Shown piece after piece: positions 25,355-33,262 of a DNA stretch of 64,000 nucleotides (positions within the stretch are counted from its first letter, which is position 1; every line of letters starts with the position of its first letter). Source of the DNA: an uncultured Clostridium sp. (GTDB lineage Bacteria > Bacillota > Clostridia > TANB77 > CAG-508); contig CAMNWO010000006.1 of NCBI GenBank assembly GCA_946565805.1, positions 1 to 64,000 on the forward strand. Direction: 5' to 3'. The notes under the pieces are model-generated. The model had not been told where the DNA came from. It did no database searches and saw only the letters and a list, made by a program, of their open reading frames with translations. The translations under genes and the position numbers were made by a program.

Positions 25355-26089
25355 ATGAGTAAAGTAGCATTAATTACAGGTGCAACAAGAGGAATTGGAA
25401 GACAAATTGCGATTACCTTAGCAAAAGAAGGATATGATATTGTTTTAAATTATCGTAAGGAAAATGAAGAATTAGAAAGTGTAAAAAAAGAAATTGAAGA
25501 AAATAAAGTAGCGTGTTTAGTTGTTAAAGGTGATGTTTCTAATTTTGAAGAGTGTGAAGAATTGGTGAAACAAACCATAGAGAGATTTGGAAAAGTCGAT
25601 GTGTTAGTTAATAATGCTGGAATTACCAAAGATATGCTACTAATGAGAATGAAGAAAGAAGATTTTGAACAAGTGATTGATGTTAATTTAATAGGAACTT
25701 TTAATATGACAAAGAATGTAATCCAATCTATGTTAAAAGCTCGCTCAGGAAGGATTATCAATATTTCTTCTGTAGTAGGAGTGTCTGGAAATGCTGGACA
25801 GACAAATTATTCAGCTTCTAAAGCAGGTATCATTGGTTTTACCAAAAGTTTGGCAAAGGAAGTTGCTTCTAGAGGTATCCTAGTAAATGCAGTGGCACCA
25901 GGGTTTATTGAGACTAGTATGACAGAGGTTTTAAAAGAAGATGTGAAAGAGGAAATTGCTAAAAGCATACCTTTGAAACGCATGGGAACTTCACAAGATG
26001 TAGCAAATGTGGTTAAGTTTTTAACTTCAGAAGATAGTTCTTATATTACAGGACAGGTGTTACATGTGGATGGCGGTATGCTAATGTAA
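25355..26089 (+). CDS. fabG: 3-oxoacyl-ACP reductase FabG
   Basis: The 244-residue short-chain dehydrogenase has GATRGIGR (NADPH loop, residues 8-15), NNAG, the catalytic Ser and YSASKAG (Tyr/Lys pair near 150-154), and APGFIETSMT. It reduces 3-oxoacyl-ACP in chain elongation. It has a good AAGGAGAAAAAA site 6-7 bases before the ATG, and sits between fabD and fabF as in many Firmicutes. Length is normal. Confidence 0.96.
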   Translation: MSKVALITGATRGIGRQIAITLAKEGYDIVLNYRKENEELESVKKEIEENKVACLVVKGDVSNFEECEELVKQTIERFGKVDVLVNNAGITKDMLLMRMKKEDFEQVIDVNLIGTFNMTKNVIQSMLKARSGRIINISSVVGVSGNAGQTNYSASKAGIIGFTKSLAKEVASRGILVNAVAPGFIETSMTEVLKEDVKEEIAKSIPLKRMGTSQDVANVVKFLTSEDSSYITGQVLHVDGGMLM

Positions 26090-26103
26090 AACACATTTTT
26101 ACA

Positions 26104-26137
26104 AAAAAGAACCCTTATCTTAAAAAGATAAAGGTTC
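26104..26137 (-). terminator. Terminator of the minus-strand orphan at 26.2 kb
   Basis: GAACCCTTATCTT/AGATAAAGGTTC stem. Only the minus strand has a following T-run (TTCTTTTTTG). Confidence 0.8.
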
Positions 26138-26158
26138 TGAAGATATGGTATTGATTGC

Positions 26159-26491
26159 TTACTTGGTAGTAAGATAAGTAATGCAATAAATGCCAATTCT
26201 AGCATCTGGATTCCTATGGCTTGTCCAAAAAAAGTAGTCTCCGTTAGCTGTGTAGATAATGGATAATTTTTTAAAAATCCCTTCTATTAGTGAGAAACAA
26301 TTATGGGGCAAGTCATAAAAAGGATATTGTATTTGTATCTTATGAGGAATTTTGTCCCCATTAGCAAATACAGAACCTACTATTTGTGCTAGAACAGAAA
26401 GTCTAAAGTCCGTTTGATAGTCTTCATAGACATCTTCTTGGTGGATTTCTTGCCGAAGGGCAATTGCCACTTCATAAAATTCGTTGTTCAT
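26159..26491 (-). CDS. Orphan protein of unknown function, codon 13 is CGG
   Basis: The 110-residue protein starts MNNEFYEVAIAL, followed by CGG (26455-26453) and QEIHQEDVYEDY. It is moderately acidic with no membrane segment and no known motif. AGGAGGTATCAGT precedes the ATG, making the start secure. Skipping the C of CGG would give an unrelated frame with a further CGG and an early stop, so CGG must be a sense codon here. It is a self-contained minus-strand cassette (promoter, ribosome binding site, terminator) inserted between fabG and fabF. Confidence 0.6.
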   Translation of the reverse strand: MNNEFYEVAIALRQEIHQEDVYEDYQTDFRLSVLAQIVGSVFANGDKIPHKIQIQYPFYDLPHNCFSLIEGIFKKLSIIYTANGDYFFWTSHRNPDARIGIYCITYLTTK

Positions 26492-26525
26492 ACTGATACC
26501 TCCTTAGGTGTTTTGCACTATAAAC

Positions 26526-26554
26526 ATAATACCATAAATTAAAAATTAGGTCAA
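26526..26554 (-). promoter_or_regulatory. Promoter of the 26.2-kb orphan
   Basis: Minus strand TTGACC (26554-26549), 17 bases, TATTAT (26531-26526). Confidence 0.7.
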
Positions 26555-26570
26555 TGGAAAGGAAAGAGAA

Positions 26571-27809
26571 ATGGAAAAAAGAGTTGTAATTACAGGATTA
26601 GGAGCTATTACTCCAATTGGAAAAAATGTAGAAGAAACCTGGAAAGGAATTAAAGAAAAGAAATGTGGAATTGATAAAATAACCTTATTTGATACCACAA
26701 ATTATAAAACCACTTTAGCAGCAGAAGTCAAAAATTATGAATCAAGTGAACATTTTGACGCAAAGCAAGCCAAAAGATTAGACAGAAGTTCACAATTTGC
26801 TATGATTGCAGCAAGAGAAGCGATGAAAGACAGTGGCATAACACAAGAAAATACTGATTTTGAAAGAATTGGTGTATTTGTAAGTTCTGGTATTGGAGGA
26901 CTAAAAACCATTCAAGATCAATGTGAAGTAAATTGTGTGAAAGGAAATAACAGAGTATCACCAATGTTTATTCCTATGTCTATTGCTAATATGCCAGCAG
27001 GAAACATTGCTATTGATGTGGGTGCAAAAGGAGAGTCTATTTCTATAGTAACAGCCTGTGCATCTTCAACACATGCTATAGGAGAAGCTTATAAAACGAT
27101 AAAATATGGTTCAGAAGATGTCATTTTAGCAGGGGGAACGGAAGCATCTATTTGTCGAGTAGGAATAGCAGGATTTGAAAATATGAAAGCCTTATCACAG
27201 GCAACTGATAAAAATAGAGCAAGTATTCCATTTGACAAAGAAAGAAGTGGATTTATCATGGGAGAAGGAGCAGGAGTACTTGTTTTAGAAGAATTAGAAC
27301 ATGCGAAGAAAAGAGGAGCTAAAATTTATGCAGAAGTGATTGGCTATGGGGCAACATCTGATGCTTATCATATTACTTCACCAGCACCAGAAGGAGAAGG
27401 TGGAGCAAGAGCCATGAAAAGAGCAATACAAGATGCGGGTATTCAACCAGAAGAAGTTAACTATATCAATGCCCACGGTACTTCAACTCATTTAAATGAC
27501 TTATGTGAGACAATGGCAATTAAATCAGCTTTAGGAGAAGCTGCTAAAAAAGTAATGGTAAGTTCAACCAAAGGAAATATGGGACATTTATTAGGAGCAG
27601 CAGGTGGAGTAGAAGCGATTTTGTGCAGCAAAGCAATTGAAGAACAAATTGTTCCGCCAACAATTAATTATCAAGAAAAAGATGAAGAATGTGATTTGGA
27701 TATTGTGCCAAATGAAATAAGAAAAGAAAAAGTTGATATAGTCATGTCAAATTCTTTAGGATTTGGAGGACATAACAGTAGTATTATTTTAAGAAACTAT
27801 CAAAATTAA
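26571..27809 (+). CDS. fabF: 3-oxoacyl-ACP synthase II FabF
   Basis: The 412-residue condensing enzyme has the active-site Cys in VTACASSTHAIG (near 165), the two His in NAHGTSTHLND (near 304) and KGNMGHLLGAAGG (near 340), and the C-terminal SLGFGGHN. It elongates acyl-ACP with malonyl-ACP. The start follows GGAAAGGAAAGAGAA. It resumes the cluster after the orphan insertion and is followed by accB. Confidence 0.97.
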   Translation: MEKRVVITGLGAITPIGKNVEETWKGIKEKKCGIDKITLFDTTNYKTTLAAEVKNYESSEHFDAKQAKRLDRSSQFAMIAAREAMKDSGITQENTDFERIGVFVSSGIGGLKTIQDQCEVNCVKGNNRVSPMFIPMSIANMPAGNIAIDVGAKGESISIVTACASSTHAIGEAYKTIKYGSEDVILAGGTEASICRVGIAGFENMKALSQATDKNRASIPFDKERSGFIMGEGAGVLVLEELEHAKKRGAKIYAEVIGYGATSDAYHITSPAPEGEGGARAMKRAIQDAGIQPEEVNYINAHGTSTHLNDLCETMAIKSALGEAAKKVMVSSTKGNMGHLLGAAGGVEAILCSKAIEEQIVPPTINYQEKDEECDLDIVPNEIRKEKVDIVMSNSLGFGGHNSSIILRNYQN

Positions 27810-27835
27810 TAGAATATAAGGAAGGAGCAAAAAAG

Positions 27836-28276
27836 ATGGAATATGAAAAAATCAAGCAATTAATGGAAGATATGGGAAATTCAAAATTAACAGCTATTGA
27901 TATTGACTTTCCAGATGGTACTAAAATTAGTATGAAAAAAGAAGAAAAACAAGTAGTAGTAGAAAATGTACCAGCAAAAGAAATAGTAAAAATAGAAACA
28001 AATGAAATAAAAGAAACAAAAATAGAAGAAAAAGTACAAGAGGGAAATATCGTAAAATCACCAATGGTAGGAACTTTTTATGGAAAACCTTCTCCTAATA
28101 GCGAGGCTTACGTAACAGTAGGACAAAAAGTAAAAAAAGGAGATGTGCTTTGCATTATTGAAGCTATGAAATTGATGAATGAAATTGAATCTGAATTTGA
28201 TGGTGAAGTAGTAGAAATTTTAGTAAAAGACGAAGAAACCGTAGAATATGGAAAACCATTATTTGTTATAAAATAA
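27836..28276 (+). CDS. accB: Biotin carboxyl carrier protein of acetyl-CoA carboxylase
   Basis: The 146-residue protein has an N-terminal helix, a lysine/glutamate-rich linker (about 45-75) and a biotinyl domain with VKSPMVGTFYGKPSPNSEAY and the biotinylation site EAMKLMNEI (Lys near 112). It carries the carboxyl group between AccC and AccA/AccD. Modified by BirA, encoded upstream. AAGGAGCAAAAAAG precedes the ATG. Normal length. Confidence 0.96.
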   Translation: MEYEKIKQLMEDMGNSKLTAIDIDFPDGTKISMKKEEKQVVVENVPAKEIVKIETNEIKETKIEEKVQEGNIVKSPMVGTFYGKPSPNSEAYVTVGQKVKKGDVLCIIEAMKLMNEIESEFDGEVVEILVKDEETVEYGKPLFVIK

Positions 28277-28280
28277 AGAA

Positions 28281-28307
28281 CCGACGATTACTGTTACAAA
28301 TCGTCGG
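28281..28307 (-). terminator. Hairpin between accB and the convergent orphan
   Basis: CCGACGATT/AATCGTCGG stem. The T-rich tail is on the minus strand (TTCTTTATTTT), so it ends the orphan transcript. Confidence 0.75.
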
Positions 28308-28319
28308 CATGGAGGAGTA

Positions 28320-28589
28320 TTAGTCTGTAACAGAAACAAACACAAACTCTCCAATTGGTTCAATCTTTTCGATTTTTCGACCAGTAGCAGCCTTGAACAC
28401 GTAAAAAATGGCAGCTTCAGAAAATTTATTCGGGATGCGAAGTTCTTTTTCCTGAAGTTCGTTACCATTGTCAATGGCCTGATGCATCAATTCCCGAGAT
28501 AAGGTGCAAAATTCCAAATATTGGTCAGAAGGCAAAGTATCCTTCCAAACTTTTTGCTGTGCAACCAATTGATTGTAATCAACTTTCAT
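28320..28589 (-). CDS. Orphan protein of unknown function, codon 32 is CGG
   Basis: From ATG 28589 (GGAGGTATTCACT upstream) the protein has 89 residues: MKVDYNQLVAQQKVWKDTL, then a helical half and a beta-like C-terminus (IEKIEPIGEFVFVSVTD). Codon 32 is CGG (28496-28494) in Thr-Leu-Ser-CGG-Glu-Leu; a C skip would stop translation two codons later, so here it is read as sense. No family is recognised. It is another self-contained minus-strand cassette, placed between accB and fabZ. Confidence 0.6.
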   Translation of the reverse strand: MKVDYNQLVAQQKVWKDTLPSDQYLEFCTLSRELMHQAIDNGNELQEKELRIPNKFSEAAIFYVFKAATGRKIEKIEPIGEFVFVSVTD

Positions 28590-28633
28590 AGTGAATACCT
28601 CCATAAGAAAAAATATTAAAGTAACATAATATA

Positions 28634-28662
28634 ATTATAACATAAAATAAGCATAAAATCAA
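28634..28662 (-). promoter_or_regulatory. Promoter of the 28.3-kb orphan
   Basis: Minus strand TTGATT (28662-28657), 17 bases, TATAAT (28639-28634). Confidence 0.75.
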
Positions 28663-28670
28663 AGAAAGAA

Positions 28671-29102
28671 GTGAAAATAGTGTTAAATCAAGAACAAATA
28701 AAAGAAATTATACCACAAAGAGAGCCTTTTCTAATGATAGATGAAGTGGAAGAATATGTACCAGGACAAAGTGCAACAGCGTATAAATACGTAAAGGAAG
28801 AAGAATGGTATTTTAGAGGACACTTTCCAGGAAATCCAATTATGCCAGGCGTATTGATTACAGAAAGTTTAGCACAAACAGGTGCAATTGCCATCCTAAG
28901 TTTAGAAGAAAATAAGGGAAAAAATGCTCTATTTGGTGGAATTGATAAAATGAAATTTAAAAAGATGGTTGTTCCAGGGGATAAACTAAAATTAGAAGTG
29001 AAAATTATCAAACAAAAAGGCCCTATTGGAGTAGGAGAAGCAATTGCAACAGTAGAAGATAAAGTAGTAGCAAGAGGAGAGCTTACATTTGCAGTTGTTT
29101 AA
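28671..29102 (+). CDS. fabZ: 3-hydroxyacyl-ACP dehydratase FabZ
   Basis: The 143-residue hot-dog-fold protein has FLMIDEVEEY and the catalytic block RGHFPGNPIMPGVLITESLAQ (His near 57, Glu near 71). It dehydrates 3-hydroxyacyl-ACP. The start appears to be GTG (28671, or GTG 28680), as no ATG or clear ribosome binding site precedes the conserved region. A long inverted repeat follows the stop. Confidence 0.95.
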   Translation: MKIVLNQEQIKEIIPQREPFLMIDEVEEYVPGQSATAYKYVKEEEWYFRGHFPGNPIMPGVLITESLAQTGAIAILSLEENKGKNALFGGIDKMKFKKMVVPGDKLKLEVKIIKQKGPIGVGEAIATVEDKVVARGELTFAVV

Positions 29103-29108
29103 AACCGA

Positions 29109-29265
29109 ATGAGACAAGAGGAACAGTCCTTTGAGACGGTGGGGACAGTCCTTTTGTGTCTCATTTGATTATTTTTATTATAACCAATATCAATATTGTA
29201 TTTAATTTTAAATGAGACAGAAAAGGACTGTCCCCACCGTCTCAAAGGGCTGTTCCTCTTGTCTC
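29109..29265. repeat. Long inverted repeat with 57-bp arms (family A)
   Basis: The arms 29109-29165 and 29209-29265 are complementary with two mismatches. They carry GAGACAAGAGGAACAG and GAGACGGTGGGGACAGTCC. The repeat lies between fabZ and accC and would strongly fold or terminate the transcript. The accC ribosome binding site follows immediately. Confidence 0.9.
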
Positions 29266-29282
29266 AAAAAGGAGAAAGAGCT

Positions 29283-30625
29283 ATGAATAAGATTTTAATT
29301 GCCAATCGAGGAGAAATAGCGGTACGTATTATAAGAGCATGTAAGGAAATGAATATAAAAACAGTGGCTGTTTATTCAGAAATGGACAAAGATGCCATGC
29401 ACACACGTTTAGCAGATGAAGCAGTATGTATTCGGACCTGCAAATCCAGGAAAAAGTTATCTAAATATAAAAAATATCATAGAAGCTGCTAATATAACAG
29501 GAGCAGATAGCATTCATCCAGGATTTGGGTTTTTATCAGAAAATAGTCAATTTGCTAAAATATGTCAAGAATCCAATATTAAATTTATAGGTCCATCTTA
29601 CCGGAGTGATTGAAAAAATGGGAAATAAGTCCAATGCGAAAGAAATGATGAAATCAGCAGGAGTACCAGTTATACCTGGTTCAGATGGAAGTATAAAAGG
29701 ATTAAAAGATGCTATTAAAATAGCGAATAAAATAGGATATCCTGTTATGTTAAAAGCAGCAGCTGGAGGTGGCGGAAAAGGGATCCGAATTGTGAATTCT
29801 GCAGAAGAATTAGAAAGCAATTACAATATTGTAAAACAAGAAGCAAAAGTATCTTTTAATGATGATGAAATCTACATTGAAAAATTTGTGAAAAATCCAA
29901 GACATGTTGAAATCCAAATTTTAGCAGATGAACATGGAAATGTGATTCATTTAGGAGAAAGAGACTGTTCGATACAACGTAGAAATCAAAAAGTGATTGA
30001 AGAAACTCCCTCTACAGCAATTGATGAAAAGTTAAGAAATAAAATGGGAGAAGCAGCTATAAAAGCAGCAAAAGTAGCAGGATATACAAGTTGTGGAACC
30101 ATTGAATTTTTAGTAGACAGTGATAAGAATTTTTATTTCATGGAAATGAACACAAGAATTCAAGTAGAACATCCTATCACAGAAGAAAGAACTGGTATTG
30201 ACATTGTAAAAGCACAAATTAAAATAGCAGGAGGAGAGCCATTAAAAATAAAACAAAAAAATGTTATCTTTAGAGGACACAGTATTGAATGTAGGATTAA
30301 TGCAGAAAATCCAAGTAAAAATTTTATGCCATGTCCAGGAACCATAACAGGATTAAATTTACCAGGAGGAAATGGTGTAAGAATCGATACATCTATTTAT
30401 GAAGGATATACAATTCCACCATCTTATGACTCTATGATAGCTAAAATTATTACACATGGAGATACCAGAAATGAAGCTATTAGTAAAATGAAAAGAGCTT
30501 TAGAGGAAACCGTGATAGAGGGAGTAGACACTAATATAGATTTCTTATTTAAAATTATAAAAAATCCTAACTTCATTCGAGGAAACTTTGACACCTCTTT
30601 TATCGAAAAAGAGATTTTGAAATAA
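29283..30625 (+). CDS. accC: Biotin carboxylase AccC, with two +1 skip sites
   Basis: With the C of two in-frame CGG codons skipped (29433 and 29602) the frame is continuous and gives 446 residues, close to the usual 445-450. It opens [20 protein letters not shown]. The region across the sites reads Cys-Ile-Gly-Pro-Ala...SYLN and [15 protein letters not shown]. The ATP-grasp part has [21 protein letters not shown] and the catalytic [10 protein letters not shown]. It carboxylates biotin on AccB with ATP and bicarbonate. Unskipped translation would end after about 70 residues. AAAAAGGAGAAAGAGCT precedes ATG 29283. Confidence 0.95.
29433..29436 (+). other. CGG +1 skip site 1 in accC (ATT c GGA)
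   Basis: In-frame codon 51. Omitting C29433 gives GGA and the conserved Ile-Gly-Pro-Ala of biotin carboxylases. Confidence 0.9.
29602..29605 (+). other. CGG +1 skip site 2 in accC (TAC c GGA)
   Basis: Omitting C29602 gives GGA GTG ATT GAA AAA ATG, matching the family pattern Gly-Pro-Ser...Ile-Glu-Lys-Met-Gly-Asn-Lys. Unskipped, TGA follows two codons later. Confidence 0.9.
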
Positions 30626-30655
30626 GCAATGATTTTGGGGACGGAGGAAAAAATC

Positions 30656-31492
30656 ATGATAGTAGATAAAATCAAAAAAAGAGAGCCAACGGCTAAACGA
30701 ACTGAAAATCAAGTTGATATCCAAGTTGGAAAATGGGTAAAATGTAGCAAATGTAAAGAAATATTGTATAAAGAAACCGTAAGAGCTAATAGTAGTATTT
30801 GTCCTAATTGTGGTTCTTACTTTAGAATGCATATCAATAAAAGACTAGAAAGTATCATAGATGAAGGAACTTATGAAAAATTTGACTTGAATATTGATAC
30901 AACCAATCCTCTGGGATTAGAGGACTATCCAAGAAAAATAAAAGGATTAAGAGAAAAAACAGGAATTCAAGAAGCTGTAAGTTGTGGAACAGGAAAAATT
31001 CATGGAGAAAAAGTAGTAATTTGTGTTATGGACAGTGGATTTCTAATGGGAAGTATGGGAGTTGTAGTAGGAGAAAAAATCACCTATGCTATGGAAAAAG
31101 CAATTGAATTAAAACTTCCTATCATCCTATTTTGCGTTTCTGGTGGTGCAAGAATGCAAGAAGGAATTATATCTTTAATGCAAATGGCAAAAACGACATC
31201 AGCTATTTCTAAGTTAAATGAAGCTGGGATATTATATATATCCATTTTAACAGATCCAACTTATGGTGGCGTTACGGCGTCTTTCGCTAGTATAGCAGAT
31301 ATCGTATTAGCAGAACCAGGAGCTATGATAGGATTTGCAGGACAAAGAGTAATTGAGCAAACAATTGGAGAAAAATTGCCAGAAGGTTTTCAAACTGCTG
31401 AATTTTTATTAGAACATGGTTTTATTGACAAAATAGTAGATAGAAAAGAAATGAAAAATACAATACATCAGCTAATTTGTTACCACAAATGA
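30656..31492 (+). CDS. accD: Acetyl-CoA carboxylase carboxyltransferase beta subunit
   Basis: From ATG 30656 (GGAGGAAAAAATC upstream) the protein has 278 residues. It has an N-terminal zinc ribbon (CSKC...CPNC, residues about 30-52) and a crotonase-type core with CVSGGARMQEG, DPTYGGVTASFA and EPGAMIGFAGQRVIEQT. With AccA it transfers the carboxyl group to acetyl-CoA, giving malonyl-CoA. The last codons (Cys-Tyr-His-Lys) run into a family A repeat, so the tail may be shortened. No CGG codon. Confidence 0.96.
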   Translation: MIVDKIKKREPTAKRTENQVDIQVGKWVKCSKCKEILYKETVRANSSICPNCGSYFRMHINKRLESIIDEGTYEKFDLNIDTTNPLGLEDYPRKIKGLREKTGIQEAVSCGTGKIHGEKVVICVMDSGFLMGSMGVVVGEKITYAMEKAIELKLPIILFCVSGGARMQEGIISLMQMAKTTSAISKLNEAGILYISILTDPTYGGVTASFASIADIVLAEPGAMIGFAGQRVIEQTIGEKLPEGFQTAEFLLEHGFIDKIVDRKEMKNTIHQLICYHK

Positions 31493-31521
31493 GACATGAG
31501 GGACAGTCCTTAAATGTCTCA
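31488..31521 (+). repeat. Family A short hairpin at the end of accD
   Basis: TGAGACAT...ATGTCTCA around GAGGGACAGTCCTTAA; it contains the accD stop. Confidence 0.8.
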
Positions 31522-31562
31522 AAAAGACATCCACTAATTAGCATTGGAAAGGAGTAATTAAA

Positions 31563-32373
31563 ATGCAAAAGTTGACAGCTTGGCAAAAAGTAGAGATAGC
31601 AAGAAATCCAAAAAGAAAAACAGCATTGGATTACATTGAAGAAATATTTGACAATTTCATAGAATTACATGGTGATAGAAATTTTAAAGATGATAAATCT
31701 ATTGTATGCGGTTTGGGTAAAATAGGAAAACAAAATTATACGATAATAGCAGAACAAAAAGGAAGAACTACCAAAGAAAATATCGAGAGAAATTTTGGAA
31801 TGCCAAATCCAGAAGCTTATCGAAAAGGAATTCGATTTATGAAACAGGCAGAAAAATTTAATCGACCAGTTATTACATTTATTGATACAAAGGGTGCTTA
31901 TCCAGGAATTGGAGCTGAAGAAAGAGGACAACGGAGAAGCTATTGCAAGTTCTATGTTGGAGCTTAGTAAATTGACAGTACCAGTAATTAGCATCATTAT
32001 TGGAGAAGGCTCTAGTGGAGGGGCATTAGCATTAGGTGTTGGAAATAAAGTAATAATGTTAGAAAATGCTATTTATTCTATTTTATCGCCAGAAGGATAT
32101 GCAAGTATCTTATGGAAAGATTCGTCACGAACGAAAGAGGCTGCTGAAAAAATGAAGTTGACAGCCAAGGATTTATATGAATTAAAAATAATTGACAAGA
32201 TTATAAAAGAACCTCAAAACGAGGAGGAACAATGTTTTTTGAAGATAGCTAAGAGCTTGAAAAGAGAGATACAAAAAACAATAGAGGAAATGAAAGAGAT
32301 GAGCCCAGAACAGATTAAAGAGGAGAGATATCAAAAGTTTAGAAATATGGGAGAATATAAATTTATAAAATAA
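31563..32373 (+). CDS. accA: Acetyl-CoA carboxylase carboxyltransferase alpha subunit, with a +1 skip site
   Basis: One C skip at 31932 gives 269 residues. Before the site the frame has [20 protein letters not shown] and [19 protein letters not shown]; after it [14 protein letters not shown], then [17 protein letters not shown] and a C-terminal helical tail. AEERGQ followed by (G/S)EAIA is one of the best-conserved stretches of AccA, so the join is secure. It works with AccD. Unskipped translation ends 11 codons later. GGAAAGGAGTAATTAAA precedes the ATG. Confidence 0.95.
31932..31935 (+). other. CGG +1 skip site in accA (CAA c GGA)
   Basis: Codon 124. Omitting C31932 gives Glu-Arg-Gly-Gln-Gly-Glu-Ala-Ile-Ala. 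Confidence 0.92.
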
Positions 32374-32405
32374 TAAATCACAAGATAGAATTGGAGGAAA
32401 GAAGA

Positions 32406-33179
32406 ATGTTATTAGAGGGAAAGAAAATTTTAATTATGGGAATTAGAAATAAGTGGAGTATTGCATTTGGAATTGCAAAATCAGCTTATGAAAATGGAGC
32501 AAAGCTAATATTTACTTATATGGGAGAAGAAAATAAAGAAAGGATAGAAGCTTTAATCGCTGAATTCGAAGGAAGTAAGGCTTATGTTTTAGATGGAGCT
32601 TCTGAAGATGAAAAAGTAAGAGAAACTTTTACAAAAATCAAGGAAGAAAATGGAAAAGTAGATGGAATTGTACATGCCATTGCACATGCTAACACCGAAG
32701 AATTACACAACGATTTTATTTTTACAAGTAAAGAAGGATTTTCTCATGCTTGTGATGTAAGTAGTTATTCTTTTGTATTGGCTACTAGAATGGCGAAAGA
32801 ATTGGAGCTATTAAATGAAAAAGCAAGTTTAGTAACTTTGACATATCATGGCTCTACAAAAGTAATTGATAATTACAATGTAATGGGAGTAGCAAAAGCG
32901 GCGCTAGAAGCAAGTGTTAGATATTTAGCAGAAAATTTAGGAAGAGAAGAGATGAGAGTAAATGCTGTTTCAGCAGGACCAATTAAAACTTTATCAGCAA
33001 AAGGAATTAAAGATTTTAGTAGTGTTTTAACTGTCATTGAAGAAAAAGCACCATTACATAAAAATGTGACTACAACGCAAGTAGGAGATGTTACAACATT
33101 CTTATTAAGCTCTATGTCAGATTGTATTACTGGTCAAGTGGTTTATGCAGATAATGGTTATAACATTATAGGAATTTAA
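32406..33179 (+). CDS. fabI: Enoyl-ACP reductase, FabI-type
   Basis: From ATG 32406 (GGAGGAAAGAAG upstream) the protein has 257 residues. It has the atypical FabI dinucleotide loop MGIRNKWSIAFGIAK (no classical GxxxGxG), VHAIAHA, a YHGSTK segment and YNVMGVAKAALEASVRYLA containing the Tyr-x6-Lys pair, then VSAGPIKTLSAKGI. It reduces trans-2-enoyl-ACP, the last step of each cycle. It ends the fatty-acid cluster; fabH and acpP are not in this window. Confidence 0.93.
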   Translation: MLLEGKKILIMGIRNKWSIAFGIAKSAYENGAKLIFTYMGEENKERIEALIAEFEGSKAYVLDGASEDEKVRETFTKIKEENGKVDGIVHAIAHANTEELHNDFIFTSKEGFSHACDVSSYSFVLATRMAKELELLNEKASLVTLTYHGSTKVIDNYNVMGVAKAALEASVRYLAENLGREEMRVNAVSAGPIKTLSAKGIKDFSSVLTVIEEKAPLHKNVTTTQVGDVTTFLLSSMSDCITGQVVYADNGYNIIGI

Positions 33180-33262
33180 TTATATTAATATTAGTAGGTC
33201 ATGCACTTTTCATTTTTCAAAACATATAATGGCATTATATGGAAAATGGAGGTGCATTTATA

